Source: Microbispora sp. H13382 | Lineage (GTDB): Bacteria > Actinomycetota > Actinomycetes > Streptosporangiales > Streptosporangiaceae | Direction: 5' to 3' | DNA length: 64,000 nt | NCBI RefSeq assembly: GCF_014161445.1 | Contig: NZ_JABBXA010000018.1 | Location: 124,001-188,000, forward strand | In this document: piece by piece, positions 25,623 through 34,370 of the stretch | Layout: each line of letters begins with the position of its first letter | Numbering within the stretch: position 1 is the stretch's first letter | Program-made: the position numbers and the translations under genes | Notes under the pieces: model-generated | The model's database searches: none | Told to the model about the DNA's origin: nothing | What the model saw: the letters and a program-made list of their open reading frames with translations, nothing else

Positions 25623-26687
25623 ATGTCGCCTGTTCCCGATCCTGTTCCCGATCCTGTTCCCGATCCTGTTCCCGATATGGAAGCGCCGGCCGCGGGGCCC
25701 GTCGGCGGACCGGCACGGCAAAGCCCTGCCCGAGGATGCGTGTTCAGCGTTCTGGCGTGGGCGCTGGGCGCGCTGGGGCTGTTGCTGTCCTTCAGCGGCT
25801 ACGCGATGTACAAGGTCCTCGTGTCCGAGGCGGATGGCGATGTGACACGTCTCCCGTTGTGGGTACGCCTGCTGATCATGGCCGTGGTCTTCGTGGCCGG
25901 GATCCTGCTCTTCGCCGGCAGCGGCGGTCTGCTGAAACGGGGAAGGCGGCACCGCCACCGGATCATCCCCTCGTTCGACGAGCTCGTAGGGGAGCGCTAT
26001 CTGCTCTACCTGCGGCCCTTCTCCATCGACCCCCTCATGGCCCTGCCGCCGGCCGAGGCCCCGGGCTGGGGGTTCCGCTCGCCCTTCGAGCTTCCGGGGC
26101 TTACGCAGGAGGAGTTCCTGGTGCGGCAGTTCCGCGGCCTCGGCCGCGTCGTCGCGATCGGGCAACCCGGGGAGCGTCTTCCCGAAATCGGGGCCGAGCG
26201 CGGCTATCTGCCCGTCGAGGAGTGGCAGGAGTCGGTGAGCAGGCTGCTCCGGGGCGCACACGCGGTGATCATGACGGCATCCCCGGGGCCGGGGACGATG
26301 TGGGAGTTCACCGAAGCGGTACGCACCGTCGCACCTGCCCGGCTGCTGTTGCTCGTCTACGGTGACGAGGACTATCACGCCTTCCGGGAAGGCGTGGCCC
26401 AGGAGTACGCGACGAGGTCGTCCGCCGAGGCGGCCGACGCCGAGTGGCCACCGCTACCGCGATTACCGGACATCCCACCCGCTCCGTACGTCAAGGGGCT
26501 CCCGTGGGATTTCCCCCTCGAAGGAATCCTGTCCTTCGACCCCCGATGGCGTCCGCGGTTCACGCGGTTCCCGCCGGCCGTACCGCGGGTGCGGCACGTC
26601 TGGACCATACGCCGGCTGGTACGGCGCGAACTCAAGCCGGTTCTTGACCAGGTGTCCCGGTTGCCCCCGGCGCCATCGCTCACGTAG
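25623..26687 (+). CDS. Two-TM protein with cytosolic LRPF domain, unknown
   Basis: A 354-residue protein. The first 18 residues are PVPD repeats encoded by the tandem array. Two helices follow (about 40-65 and 79-100). The large soluble domain opens with RYLLYLRPFSIDP and contains EEFLVRQFRGLGRVVAIGQP, LPVEEWQESVSRLLRGAHAV and GPGTMWEFTEAV. This strand-helix alternation, with YLRPF and W-E motifs, resembles poorly characterised TIR/SLOG-like nucleotide-handling domains in bacterial membrane proteins, but I cannot assign the family. ATG 25677, just after the repeats, is an alternative start. Confidence 0.65.
   Translation: MSPVPDPVPDPVPDPVPDMEAPAAGPVGGPARQSPARGCVFSVLAWALGALGLLLSFSGYAMYKVLVSEADGDVTRLPLWVRLLIMAVVFVAGILLFAGSGGLLKRGRRHRHRIIPSFDELVGERYLLYLRPFSIDPLMALPPAEAPGWGFRSPFELPGLTQEEFLVRQFRGLGRVVAIGQPGERLPEIGAERGYLPVEEWQESVSRLLRGAHAVIMTASPGPGTMWEFTEAVRTVAPARLLLLVYGDEDYHAFREGVAQEYATRSSAEAADAEWPPLPRLPDIPPAPYVKGLPWDFPLEGILSFDPRWRPRFTRFPPAVPRVRHVWTIRRLVRRELKPVLDQVSRLPPAPSLT
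25629..25676 (+). repeat. Four perfect 12-bp tandem repeats
   Basis: CCTGTTCCCGAT is repeated four times without change, encoding Pro-Val-Pro-Asp units at the N-terminus of the two-TM protein, or lying in its leader if ATG 25677 is the start. The unit is a multiple of three, so copy-number change would keep the frame. Confidence 0.9.
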
Positions 26688-26710
26688 CGGGCCAGGGGCC
26701 GGCGACGGCA

Positions 26711-26768
26711 AACCGCAAACAGGTCTTCGCGAAGAACTGTTTGCGAAGAACTGTTTGCGGTTTATAGT
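26711..26768 (+). promoter_or_regulatory. Nested operator repeats and leaderless promoter
   Basis: AACCGCAAACAG (26711-26722) is the exact complement of CTGTTTGCGGTT (26751-26762). Inside, 26714-26745 form a 32-bp palindrome with one mismatched pair, and GCGAAGAACTGTTT is tandemly repeated at 26729 and 26743. TTGCGA (26741-26746), a 16-bp spacer and TATAGT (26763-26768) make a promoter. The ATG at 26775 is six bases on, so the message is leaderless. Confidence 0.75.
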
Positions 26769-26774
26769 GGCGGC

Positions 26775-27404
26775 ATGACCGATCACGGCGAGACGCCCTA
26801 CTCACCAGCCGCGCAGGACGCGGTCGTCCTGGACGCCAAGGGGCTGCGCGCGCTCGCGCACCCCGTGCGGGTGCAGGTGGTGGGCCTGTTGCGCAAGCAC
26901 GGCCCGTCGACGGCCACCCGGCTCGCCGAGCTGCTGAACATCAACTCCGGCGCGGCCAGCTACCACCTGCGCCGCCTCGCCGCCGCAGGCTTCGTCGAGG
27001 AGGACACCGGGCGCGGGAACGCCCGCGAGCGCTGGTGGCGCGCGGTCCACTGGTCGACCTGGCTCAACGACCCGGACCTGATCGAGCGCGAGCCCGAGGC
27101 GACGCTGGCGTATCTGCAGTCGGTCGCCGCCACCCACACCCTGCGCGTCCAGCGGGGGATCAACGAGCTGCAGACGATGCCGCCCGTGTGGCGGGACGCG
27201 CTCGACATGAGCGACTGGGCGCTGCGGCTGACCCCGCAGGAGGCCACCGCCCTGCGGGAGGAGCTGTGGGCGGTCGTCACCCGGCACCGCAGGGACACCC
27301 CCGAGGCGGACGGCGCACCGGCGGGCGCCGAACGCGTGTCCGTGATCGTGCACATATTGCCCGAACTGGACACGCCCGCCGCGCCGGAAGACGACGCGCG
27401 ATGA
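26775..27404 (+). CDS. ArsR-type HTH regulator of adjacent MFS gene
   Basis: A 209-residue winged-helix protein. The HTH is GLRALAHPVRVQVVGLLRKH, followed by TRLAELLNINSGAASYHLRR and the wing GRGNARERWWRAV. The C-terminal half (DLIEREPEATLAYLQSVAAT) is the helical effector part seen in the longer ArsR-like regulators that pair with MFS exporters. It overlaps the MFS start by ATGA and sits behind operator repeats covering its own promoter, so autorepression relieved by the exporter's substrate is the likely mode. Confidence 0.88.
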   Translation: MTDHGETPYSPAAQDAVVLDAKGLRALAHPVRVQVVGLLRKHGPSTATRLAELLNINSGAASYHLRRLAAAGFVEEDTGRGNARERWWRAVHWSTWLNDPDLIEREPEATLAYLQSVAATHTLRVQRGINELQTMPPVWRDALDMSDWALRLTPQEATALREELWAVVTRHRRDTPEADGAPAGAERVSVIVHILPELDTPAAPEDDAR

Positions 27405-28720
27405 CGGGAGAGAACGCGATCATCGCCGCTCCGTCCCGCGTCCGCAGGCTGCGCCCGCTGGGCGGGCTGCTGGCGGCCATGGCGGTCGCGCTGACCGGCA
27501 CCCGCGTGTCGGCCATCGCACTGCCGTGGTTCGTCCTGGTCACGACCGGCAGCGCCACCCAGACCGGGCTGGTGGCCTTCTGCGAGATGACCCCCTACGT
27601 GGTGGTCAAGGCGCTGACCGGGCCGCTGGTGGACCGGGCCGGACCGCGGGTGATCTCCTGGACCACCGACGCGGCCAGCGCGGCCGCCGCCGGCGCCGTG
27701 CCCCTGCTGCACGCCACGGGCCTGCTGTCCTTCCCGGTGCTGCTCACCCTGGTCGCGGTCATCGGCGCCGTACGCGGCCCCGGCGACCTGGCCAAGGAGA
27801 TCATGGTTCCGGAGGCGGCCGAGCGCGCCCGCGTGCCGCTGGAGCGGGCCACCGGCCTGTCCGGCGTGACCGAGCGGCTGGCCTCGACCCTCGGCCCGGC
27901 GGCCGGCGGCTTCATGGTGGCGTTGCTGGGACCGCTGACCGGCCTGGTCCTCAACGCCGTGTGCTTCGCCCTCGGCTCGCTGATCATCGCGCTCGCCCTG
28001 CCGCGCGGCATGGGACGCCCGGCGGACCAGGCCCCGCCCGCGTCCGGCTACTGGCGGCGCTTCGGCGAGGGCTTCGCCTTCCTGCGGGGGGAGCCGCTGC
28101 TGCTCACCGTCATCGTCATGGTCGGCATCACCAACCTGCTGGACGCGGCGTTCAACACCGTCCTGCTGCCCGTGTGGGCGCAGCGGTCCGGCAACGGCCC
28201 GACCGCGATCGGCCTGAGCAACGGCGTGTGGAGCGCCGCCGCGGTCGCCGGAAGCCTGGTCGCCGCGGCCGTCGCGCACCGGATGCCGCGCCGGGTGGTG
28301 TTCTTCGCGGGGTTCCTGCTCGCCGGGGCGCCGCGGTTCCTGGTCCTCGCGGCCGACGCGCCGATGTGGGCGGTGCTGGCGGTGTTCGCGGGGAGTGGGG
28401 CCGGGGGCGGCTTCCTCAACCCGATCCTGGGGGCGATCGCCTTCGAACGGGTGCCGCACGGGCTGCGCGGCCGCGTCAACGCCCTGGGCGACTCGATGGC
28501 GTGGGCGGGCATCCCCCTCGGCGGGCTGATCGCGGGGGCGGCGGTGGTCACGTTGGGGCTCGTACCGGCGCTGCTGATCGCCGGCGCGGCGTACTTCCTG
28601 ACCACCAACCTGGCCGCGCTGCTGCCGCAGTGGCGTGAGATGGACCGCCTGCGCGGCCGGGGCGCGCGGCCCCGGGCGGCCGAGTCCGACGTCCGTCCCG
28701 TCGGCAGCGACGTCCTGTGA
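27401..28720 (+). CDS. MFS drug-type exporter
   Basis: A 439-residue major facilitator of the MFS_3/enterobactin-exporter-like type. TM1 is PLGGLLAAMAVALTGTRVSA, followed by the motif-A variant GPLVDRAGPRVI after TM2 and a long central loop (DQAPPASGYWRRFGEGFAFL). About twelve helices are predicted. The start overlaps the ArsR stop (ATGA), so it is part of that operon. The paired regulator suggests inducible export of a toxic small molecule; the substrate is unknown. Confidence 0.88.
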   Translation: MTGENAIIAAPSRVRRLRPLGGLLAAMAVALTGTRVSAIALPWFVLVTTGSATQTGLVAFCEMTPYVVVKALTGPLVDRAGPRVISWTTDAASAAAAGAVPLLHATGLLSFPVLLTLVAVIGAVRGPGDLAKEIMVPEAAERARVPLERATGLSGVTERLASTLGPAAGGFMVALLGPLTGLVLNAVCFALGSLIIALALPRGMGRPADQAPPASGYWRRFGEGFAFLRGEPLLLTVIVMVGITNLLDAAFNTVLLPVWAQRSGNGPTAIGLSNGVWSAAAVAGSLVAAAVAHRMPRRVVFFAGFLLAGAPRFLVLAADAPMWAVLAVFAGSGAGGGFLNPILGAIAFERVPHGLRGRVNALGDSMAWAGIPLGGLIAGAAVVTLGLVPALLIAGAAYFLTTNLAALLPQWREMDRLRGRGARPRAAESDVRPVGSDVL

Positions 28721-28798
28721 GGCGCCGGGGTGCGCGGATTCCCGTGGCCCGGCACCTGCGGACGGCCGGGAGGTACGGGCTCAATAGACTGGGCCAAC

Positions 28799-30226
28799 GT
28801 GAATGCCAAGCCGCGTATCCCGAATGTCCTGGCCGCCCGTTACGCCTCGCCGGAGCTGGCCCGCCTGTGGTCTCCCGAGTACAAGGTGGTGCTGGAGCGC
28901 AGGCTCTGGCTCGCCGTTGTGAAGGCCCAGGCCGACCTCGGGATCGAGGTGCCCGAGCAGGCGATCGCCGACTACGAGAAGGTCGTCGAGCAGGTCGACC
29001 TGGCCTCCATCGCCGAGCGGGAGAAGGTCACCCGGCACGACGTGAAGGCCCGCATCGAGGAGTTCAACGCCCTGGCGGGCCACGAGCACGTCCACAAGGG
29101 CATGACCTCCCGCGACCTGACCGAGAACGTCGAGCAGCTGCAGATCCGCGACAGCCTGCTGCTGGTGCGCGGCCGGGTCGTGGCGCTGCTGGCCCGCCTG
29201 GGCCGCCTGGCCGCCGAGCACTCCGCGACCGTCATGGCCGGGCGCTCGCACAACGTCGCCGCGCAGGCGACCACGCTCGGCAAGCGCTTCGCCACCGCCG
29301 CCGACGAACTTCTGGTGGCCTACGAGCGGCTGGAGGACCTGCTGCAGCGCTACCCCCTGCGCGGCGTCAAGGGCCCGGTCGGGACCGCCCAGGACATGCT
29401 CGACCTGCTCGGCGGTGAGGACCGGCTGGCCGCGCTGGAGGACCGCGTCGCCGCGCACCTCGGGTTCGCCCGCCGTTTCACCAGCGTCGGCCAGGTCTAC
29501 CCCCGCTCGCTCGACTACGACGTGCTGACCGCGCTGGTGCAGCTGGCCGCCGCCCCCTCCTCCCTGGCCAAGACGATCCGCCTGATGGCCGGGCACGAGC
29601 TGGTCACCGAGGGCTTCAAGGAGGGCCAGGTCGGGTCGTCGGCGATGCCGCACAAGATGAACACCCGCTCCTGCGAGCGGGTCAACGGCCTCACCGTCAT
29701 CCTGCGCGGGTACGCCTCCATGGCCGGGGAGCTCGCCGGCGACCAGTGGAACGAGGGCGACGTGTCCTGCTCGGTCGTCCGCCGGGTCGCCCTTCCCGAC
29801 GCGTTCTTCGCCTTCGACGGCCTGGTGGAGACGATGCTGACCGTGCTCGACGAGTTCGGCGCGTTCCCCGCGGTGATCGAGGCCGAGCTGGGCCGCTACC
29901 TGCCGTTCCTCGCCACGACCAAGATGCTGATGGCGGCGGTGCGGGCCGGGGTCGGCCGCGAGACCGCCCACGAGATCATCAAGGAGCACGCGGTCGCCTC
30001 GGCGCTGGCCATGCGCTCGCGCGGCGCCGGCAACGAGCTGCTCGACCGGCTGGCCGCCGACGAGCGCTTCCCGCTGGGCCGGGCCGAGCTCGACGCGCTG
30101 CTGGCCGACCGTGCCTCCTTCGCCGGCGCGGCCGCCGGTCAGGTGGCCGCCGTGACCGCGCGGATCGGTGAGATCACCGCGCGCCATCCCGGCGACGCCG
30201 CCTACGTCCCGGGTGCGATCCTGTAG
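28799..30226 (+). CDS. purB: Adenylosuccinate lyase
   Basis: A 475-residue lyase that splits SAICAR and adenylosuccinate in purine synthesis. It has the fumarase-superfamily signature GSSAMPHKMNTRSCERVNG and the PurB-specific early motifs TRHDVKARIEEFNALAGHEH and HKGMTSRDLTENVEQLQ. It acts as a cytosolic tetramer. The GTG at 28799 is chosen because the family start (NAKPRIPNVLAARYAS) follows and TAGACT ends eight bases before it, suggesting a leaderless transcript. The GNAT gene begins eight bases after its stop and is probably co-transcribed. Confidence 0.95.
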   Translation: MNAKPRIPNVLAARYASPELARLWSPEYKVVLERRLWLAVVKAQADLGIEVPEQAIADYEKVVEQVDLASIAEREKVTRHDVKARIEEFNALAGHEHVHKGMTSRDLTENVEQLQIRDSLLLVRGRVVALLARLGRLAAEHSATVMAGRSHNVAAQATTLGKRFATAADELLVAYERLEDLLQRYPLRGVKGPVGTAQDMLDLLGGEDRLAALEDRVAAHLGFARRFTSVGQVYPRSLDYDVLTALVQLAAAPSSLAKTIRLMAGHELVTEGFKEGQVGSSAMPHKMNTRSCERVNGLTVILRGYASMAGELAGDQWNEGDVSCSVVRRVALPDAFFAFDGLVETMLTVLDEFGAFPAVIEAELGRYLPFLATTKMLMAAVRAGVGRETAHEIIKEHAVASALAMRSRGAGNELLDRLAADERFPLGRAELDALLADRASFAGAAAGQVAAVTARIGEITARHPGDAAYVPGAIL

Positions 30227-30234
30227 GAACACCC

Positions 30235-30984
30235 GTGCGTGAACTGGTGAGCGAGGCCGAGGTCGCCGCCGCCTCGGGCGACGACGACCTCCTCGTCTGG
30301 GCGGTGCAGGGCATGCGGCCCGGCGTACGCGCCTGGGCGTACGGCGACGCGGTGGCGGTGGCGAGTCCGGAGGCCTCCCGGCGCGACCGCCTAGTGGTGG
30401 GGGGCGCACCCGGCCGGGTCGTCCCGCTTGTGCGGCACGCCCTGGCCGAGGCCGGGCCGTCGTACCGTCCCCTCGGCGACGCCGCGCTCGTCGAACAGGT
30501 CGTCGAGGCCGTGCCGGAGCTGGAGCTGGCGGCCCGCTTCTCCTGGATGGGCACGGAGAAGCTCGCCCCGCCCCGGGAGGAGACCGCGGGCCGGGAGTGG
30601 CCGCCCGACTGGCTGGCGGACTCCGCCGCACCGGAGGTGGCCGCCCTTCTCGACACCGCCAGCCCCGGCTCCTACGCCGTGCCGGGGCTGGCGCGCGTAC
30701 GCCGGTGGGCCGGCGTACGGGACGGTTCCGGGGCCCTGCTGGCGGTCGCGGCCGACGCGTGGTCCGCCCCGGCGGTGGGCCTGCTCGCCGGTGTCGCGAC
30801 CGCCGTACCGGCGCGGGGACGCGGGCTGGGGGAGCGGGTGTGCCGGTTCGTGGCGTCCGCGCTGATCGCCGAGCACGGCCGCGCGGCGCTGATGGTGGAC
30901 GACTGGAACCATGCGGCCTTCGCCGTCTACGAACGGCTCGGCTTCGCCCGTCGCCGCGTGGCCGCCGCCGGGCTCCGCGCCTGA
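30235..30984 (+). CDS. GNAT family N-acetyltransferase
   Basis: A 249-residue protein whose C-terminal half is the GNAT fold. The acetyl-CoA loop follows VATAVPARGRGLGERVCRFV, and motif B is ALMVDDWNHAAFAVYERLGF. The N-terminal half (GDDDLLVWAVQGMRPGVRAW) is an extra domain seen in actinobacterial relatives. It starts with GTG nine bases after the purB stop. The substrate is unknown, and the purB linkage is probably only transcriptional. Confidence 0.85.
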   Translation: MRELVSEAEVAAASGDDDLLVWAVQGMRPGVRAWAYGDAVAVASPEASRRDRLVVGGAPGRVVPLVRHALAEAGPSYRPLGDAALVEQVVEAVPELELAARFSWMGTEKLAPPREETAGREWPPDWLADSAAPEVAALLDTASPGSYAVPGLARVRRWAGVRDGSGALLAVAADAWSAPAVGLLAGVATAVPARGRGLGERVCRFVASALIAEHGRAALMVDDWNHAAFAVYERLGFARRRVAAAGLRA

Positions 30985-31210
30985 CCGCCCACACCCGCGG
31001 CCGCCAGGTCGCGCCGCGCGTCGGGTAAGGGTGGCGGTGTCGACGCGGTTGTTCTCCGAGATCGGCCGGGATGATCTGATCGGGTTCTTCGGCTGATGTC
31101 GCGTTCATCGACCCGGGCCACGGGCGGGGTGCAACGGACCGCCTGGGGCTTGCTGTCCAGCTATGTAGGTTGCCGTGGCTTGGGTTCGTGCCGGATTGGG
31201 CGGCCGGCAT

Positions 31211-31810
31211 TCAACTGCCGAGGGCGCGCTTTTGCGGGTGGATCGCCTCACCGCGGGCGAGCATGTCAACGAACTGGGTGATACGGCGGGCTCGGGTCTC
31301 GGCGCGTTTGGCGTTCGCGATCCGATAGAGAACGGCGTAGCGGTTTTGGGAGGTGAGGATGTCGAACATCGCTTGTGCCTGGGGTTTCGCGGCCAATGCG
31401 GCGGCCAGGTCGGCTGGTACCTCGATGCCGGCTTGTCCCGCATAGGCCGTGTCCCAGCGGCCGTCGGCCTTGGCGCGTTCGACCTCGGTCATTCCGGCCG
31501 GATGCATCCGGCCCTCGCTGATCAGACGGGTGACGATGGAAACGTTCCGCGCTGACCAGGGACTTTGCCTTCCGCGAGGGGTGAAGCGCCGGCAGAAGGT
31601 GATCTCATCCCGCCGTCGTAGCCGACCATCGATCCAGCCGTGGCACAGCGCTTCGTCGAGCGCCTGGTCATAGGTCAGGCTGGTGGGCCGGGTCGTGTTC
31701 TGCTTGGCGAGGACCAGCCACACCCCTGCCGAGCTGTCGTGGTGCCTGCTGAGCCACTCCCGCCAGGCTCGGGCATCGGTAACGGTCAGTTCCAGTAGTT
31801 CGTTGCTCAT
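31211..31810 (-). CDS. YdeI/OmpD-associated family protein
   Basis: A 199-residue cytosolic protein. The N-terminal fold matches the YdeI family (ARAWREWLSRHHDSSAGVWL, then TYDQALDEALCHGWIDGRLR and FTPRGRQSPWSARNVSIV). The C-terminal YdhG/YdeI-like tail is VPADLAAALAAKPQAQAMFD. Relatives are linked to antimicrobial-peptide tolerance in other bacteria, but the mechanism is unknown. ATG 31810 is chosen because residues upstream are low-complexity Pro/Gly. It diverges from the WYL gene at 32073. Confidence 0.88.
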   Translation of the reverse strand: MSNELLELTVTDARAWREWLSRHHDSSAGVWLVLAKQNTTRPTSLTYDQALDEALCHGWIDGRLRRRDEITFCRRFTPRGRQSPWSARNVSIVTRLISEGRMHPAGMTEVERAKADGRWDTAYAGQAGIEVPADLAAALAAKPQAQAMFDILTSQNRYAVLYRIANAKRAETRARRITQFVDMLARGEAIHPQKRALGS

Positions 31811-32072
31811 CGTCGTGTGCCCCTGATGATCACCAAAGGTTGGTTGCCGGCGGTCGCCCGAAGGTGGGAGCAGCCCAGGACGGGGGCCTGCCGGAAGTGG
31901 CGCTGGATCCGTCAATGGTGGAGCTGGCCGATCACGTCCTTCGCCACGTCGCCACCGCGGCCTCTGGACGGATGACGCCCGCCCGCCTTCACGAGGAGTT
32001 CTCGGTCATGCCGGCGACGTTACGGTATGACCCGGTCAAAAACGGTCCTGGTTATCGAGCAGACTGTTAGTC

Positions 32073-33023
32073 GTGGTCAACACCTCGGCGCGGCTGCTGC
32101 GGCTGCTGTCTTTGCTGTCAACGCGGCAGTCCTGGACGTGCGCTGATCTGGCCGCCCAGCTGGAGATCACCGAACGGACGGTTCGCCGGGACATCGCCCG
32201 GCTACGTGAACTCGGCTACGGCATCGAATCGGAGATGGGCCCATGGGGCGGCTACCACCTCGGGCCCGGAACCAGCATTCCGCCACTGATCCTTGACGAG
32301 GAAGAGGCCCTCGCGGTCGCTGTCGGGCTGCGCACCGCCGCCTTCAGCGGAGTCTCCGGCAGCGACCAGGCAGCCCTGTCGGCGCTGCTGAAACTACGCC
32401 AGGTGCTGCCGGCCAGGATCGCAGGCAGGCTCGGCGAGCTGGACGCCGCGTTCACCCACACCGCACGACCCGACGACGACCAGATCTCCCCCGCGCTGCT
32501 GCTCGACCTGGCCACCGCGTGCCGGCGAGGCGAACGCACCCGGTTGACCTACCGCGACAGGGCCGGAACGACGTCCACCCGGCGAGTAGACCCCTACCGG
32601 CTCATCTACACAGGCCGCCGCTGGTACCTCCTCGCCTACGACCTGACGCGGCAGGACTGGCGCACCTTCCGTACCGATCGCATCATCGATGCCACAGCCA
32701 CCGGGCAGGCCACTGCCCTGCCCGACCCGCCAGATCCAGCACAGATGGTCAGCACGGGCATCGCGCTGAGGCCCTACCGGGTGCGGGTGACCATCCGCCT
32801 GGCCGTACCGGCCGCTGAGGCCCGCAGGCTGGTGCCGCCAACGGTCGGCGTCCACCACCCGGACGGTGATGACGCCACGATCATCGACATCGGCGGGCCA
32901 GACGCCGACGGCCTGGCCCGCTACCTGCTCAGCCTCGGCCGACCACTCCAGATACTGCACCCGGAAGAGGTCCGCCAGGCATTCCTCGCCCGCACGCGAC
33001 AACTCCTCAAGGACAACCAGTAA
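32073..33023 (+). CDS. HTH-WYL transcriptional regulator
   Basis: A 316-residue regulator with HTH_11 (CADLAAQLEITERTVRRDIA), the linker GPWGGYHLGPGTSIPPLILD, a WYL domain with the diagnostic YTGRRWYLLAYDLTRQDWRT, and a WCX-type end. It is closely similar in plan to the protein at 60805 (both open with xxTSARLLxLLSLLxTR). A CAGACT -10-like hexamer ends seven bases before the GTG, so it is probably leaderless. It diverges from the YdeI gene 262 bp away, its likeliest target. Confidence 0.88.
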   Translation: MVNTSARLLRLLSLLSTRQSWTCADLAAQLEITERTVRRDIARLRELGYGIESEMGPWGGYHLGPGTSIPPLILDEEEALAVAVGLRTAAFSGVSGSDQAALSALLKLRQVLPARIAGRLGELDAAFTHTARPDDDQISPALLLDLATACRRGERTRLTYRDRAGTTSTRRVDPYRLIYTGRRWYLLAYDLTRQDWRTFRTDRIIDATATGQATALPDPPDPAQMVSTGIALRPYRVRVTIRLAVPAAEARRLVPPTVGVHHPDGDDATIIDIGGPDADGLARYLLSLGRPLQILHPEEVRQAFLARTRQLLKDNQ

Positions 33024-33100
33024 CACAAACGATGATCGTGGGGCGAGCGGCCCGGACGCGACCTGATCGGCCGCTACGCCGACGCCGCGCGCCCCGCGAC

Positions 33101-33121
33101 GTGACCCCGCGGCCGGGTCAC
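33101..33121. terminator. Hairpin between convergent WYL and GntR genes
   Basis: GTGACCC and GGGTCAC enclose a seven-base GC-rich loop, two bases before the GntR stop. It is positioned to end both convergent transcripts. Confidence 0.5.
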
Positions 33122-33123
33122 GG

Positions 33124-33501
33124 TCATGACGAGGCCGGGGCTGCCCCGCTTGACCTCAGAGCCGCCTGTACGATGCGGATCGCCTCGCCCGCGTCGATGC
33201 CGACGCTGGCGATCACGGCCGCGTAGTCGGCGGCGGCCCGGCGGGCCCGCTCGCGGCCCTCCTCCCCGGCGGCCGACACGAACGAGCCCGCCCGTCCGCG
33301 CGTTTCGATCAGCCCCGCCTCCTCCAGCTCCCGGTAGGCCCGGCCGACCGTGTTGACGGCCAGGCCGAGGTCGGCCGCGAGGTGGCGGATTGTCGGCAGC
33401 CGGGCGCCCACGGCAAGCGTGCGGTCCTGGATCTGCCGGGCGAGCTGGGCCCGCAGCTGCTCGAACGGCGGTACCGGCGAGGCCGCGTCGATGACGATCA
33501 T
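33124..33501 (-). CDS. GntR regulator (YtrA-type)
   Basis: A 125-residue regulator. The GntR HTH runs PPFEQLRAQLARQIQDRTLA, LPTIRHLAADLGLAVNTVGR, AYRELEEAGLIETRGRAGSF, with a short C-terminal helical tail as in the YtrA group, which controls membrane proteins and ABC transporters. Its ATG overlaps the stop of the upstream membrane-protein gene (ATGA), so both are read from the promoter near 34340. Autoregulation through the long inverted repeat there is likely. Confidence 0.88.
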   Translation of the reverse strand: MIVIDAASPVPPFEQLRAQLARQIQDRTLAVGARLPTIRHLAADLGLAVNTVGRAYRELEEAGLIETRGRAGSFVSAAGEEGRERARRAAADYAAVIASVGIDAGEAIRIVQAALRSSGAAPASS

Positions 33502-34313
33502 CGGACGCTCATCACCCGCCGGGCCGCCGTCGCGCTCGACGGCGTCCTGACACGGAGCGCGACGCACGCGACCAGGCCCAAGATCACGTTGGCGACCGCA
33601 GCGGCGCTCAACCAGCCGGGCGCGGTGCCGAACAGCAGCACCATGGGCAGCGACCACTGCACGTTTGGCGTGGTGAGGTCGCGGGCGTCCTCGACGCGCA
33701 TGATGACGTCGGCGGTCAGCGACTCCTCGTCCTCCGCCACGACCGGGCGCCGCAGCAGGTGGCGCAGTTGCAGGACGGTGATGGCTGTCACGCCGAGCAA
33801 ACCGATCAGCAGGACGACGGCCAGCTGCCGCACGGTGGGGTCGGGCACGGCCAGGGCGCTCCCGGCCAGCGCCATCGCGCCGGCGAACGTGGCGGCCGCG
33901 AAGACGGCGTACGGCAGGCCGAGCACGGCCCGCCAGCCGGGCTGGATCAGATGGGCGGCCCTGCGGGACAACGTCGCGCCCGCCCGCTGATCGACGCGTC
34001 GCACCCACCAGTCCAGCAGCGATTGTGCGAGCAGCAGCCCGGCCACCAGCGCGGTCAGGGCGAGCAGCGGCAGCGGGCGATGCGACTCGCGACCGTCGAA
34101 GACGGGAACGGCGGCGAGCGCGCTCGCGACGATCAGCACGGCGGGAATCGTGGCAGCGGCGAGGCGGGCACGTCCCCGGACCGCCAGCCTGTCGGCCAGC
34201 AGCGGGGTCGGGCGCGCACCGGAGAGGCCGTGCCGGGCCAGCCACGCGCCCGCCACTCGCAGGTCGGCCGCACGCGCCGACGGGTCGGCGTCCGGTAACG
34301 GTTCACTGGTCAT
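33498..34313 (-). CDS. Membrane protein paired with GntR regulator
   Basis: A 271-residue protein with a cytoplasmic N-terminal domain (about 1-50) and five or six helices: about 53-70, 82-98, 131-155, 160-182 and 235-257. It resembles the DUF1648-type partners of YtrA regulators only in general layout, and I do not recognise a specific family. GGAGGGG lies just before its ATG. It is the first gene of a two-gene operon with the GntR regulator. Confidence 0.7.
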   Translation of the reverse strand: MTSEPLPDADPSARAADLRVAGAWLARHGLSGARPTPLLADRLAVRGRARLAAATIPAVLIVASALAAVPVFDGRESHRPLPLLALTALVAGLLLAQSLLDWWVRRVDQRAGATLSRRAAHLIQPGWRAVLGLPYAVFAAATFAGAMALAGSALAVPDPTVRQLAVVLLIGLLGVTAITVLQLRHLLRRPVVAEDEESLTADVIMRVEDARDLTTPNVQWSLPMVLLFGTAPGWLSAAAVANVILGLVACVALRVRTPSSATAARRVMSVR

Positions 34314-34322
34314 AGCCCCTCC

Positions 34323-34370
34323 TTTGTCGCAAGGTTTGTAGCAACATAATGCGTCATACCTTGAGACAAA
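34323..34370 (-). promoter_or_regulatory. 13-bp-arm inverted repeat at GntR operon promoter
   Basis: TTTGTCGCAAGGT (34323-34335) and ACCTTGAGACAAA (34358-34370) are complementary at 12 of 13 positions and flank an AT-rich 22-bp centre, directly upstream of the membrane protein/GntR operon. They look like paired operators. Confidence 0.65.

Noticed and set aside
25629..25676. Short tandem repeats as a CRISPR-like array
   Set aside because: Units are 12 bp without spacers and are best explained as coding repeats.
31840..32070. 76-residue plus-strand frame ending just before the WYL gene
   Set aside because: No ribosome site or family resemblance, and it overlaps the probable promoter of the WYL gene.
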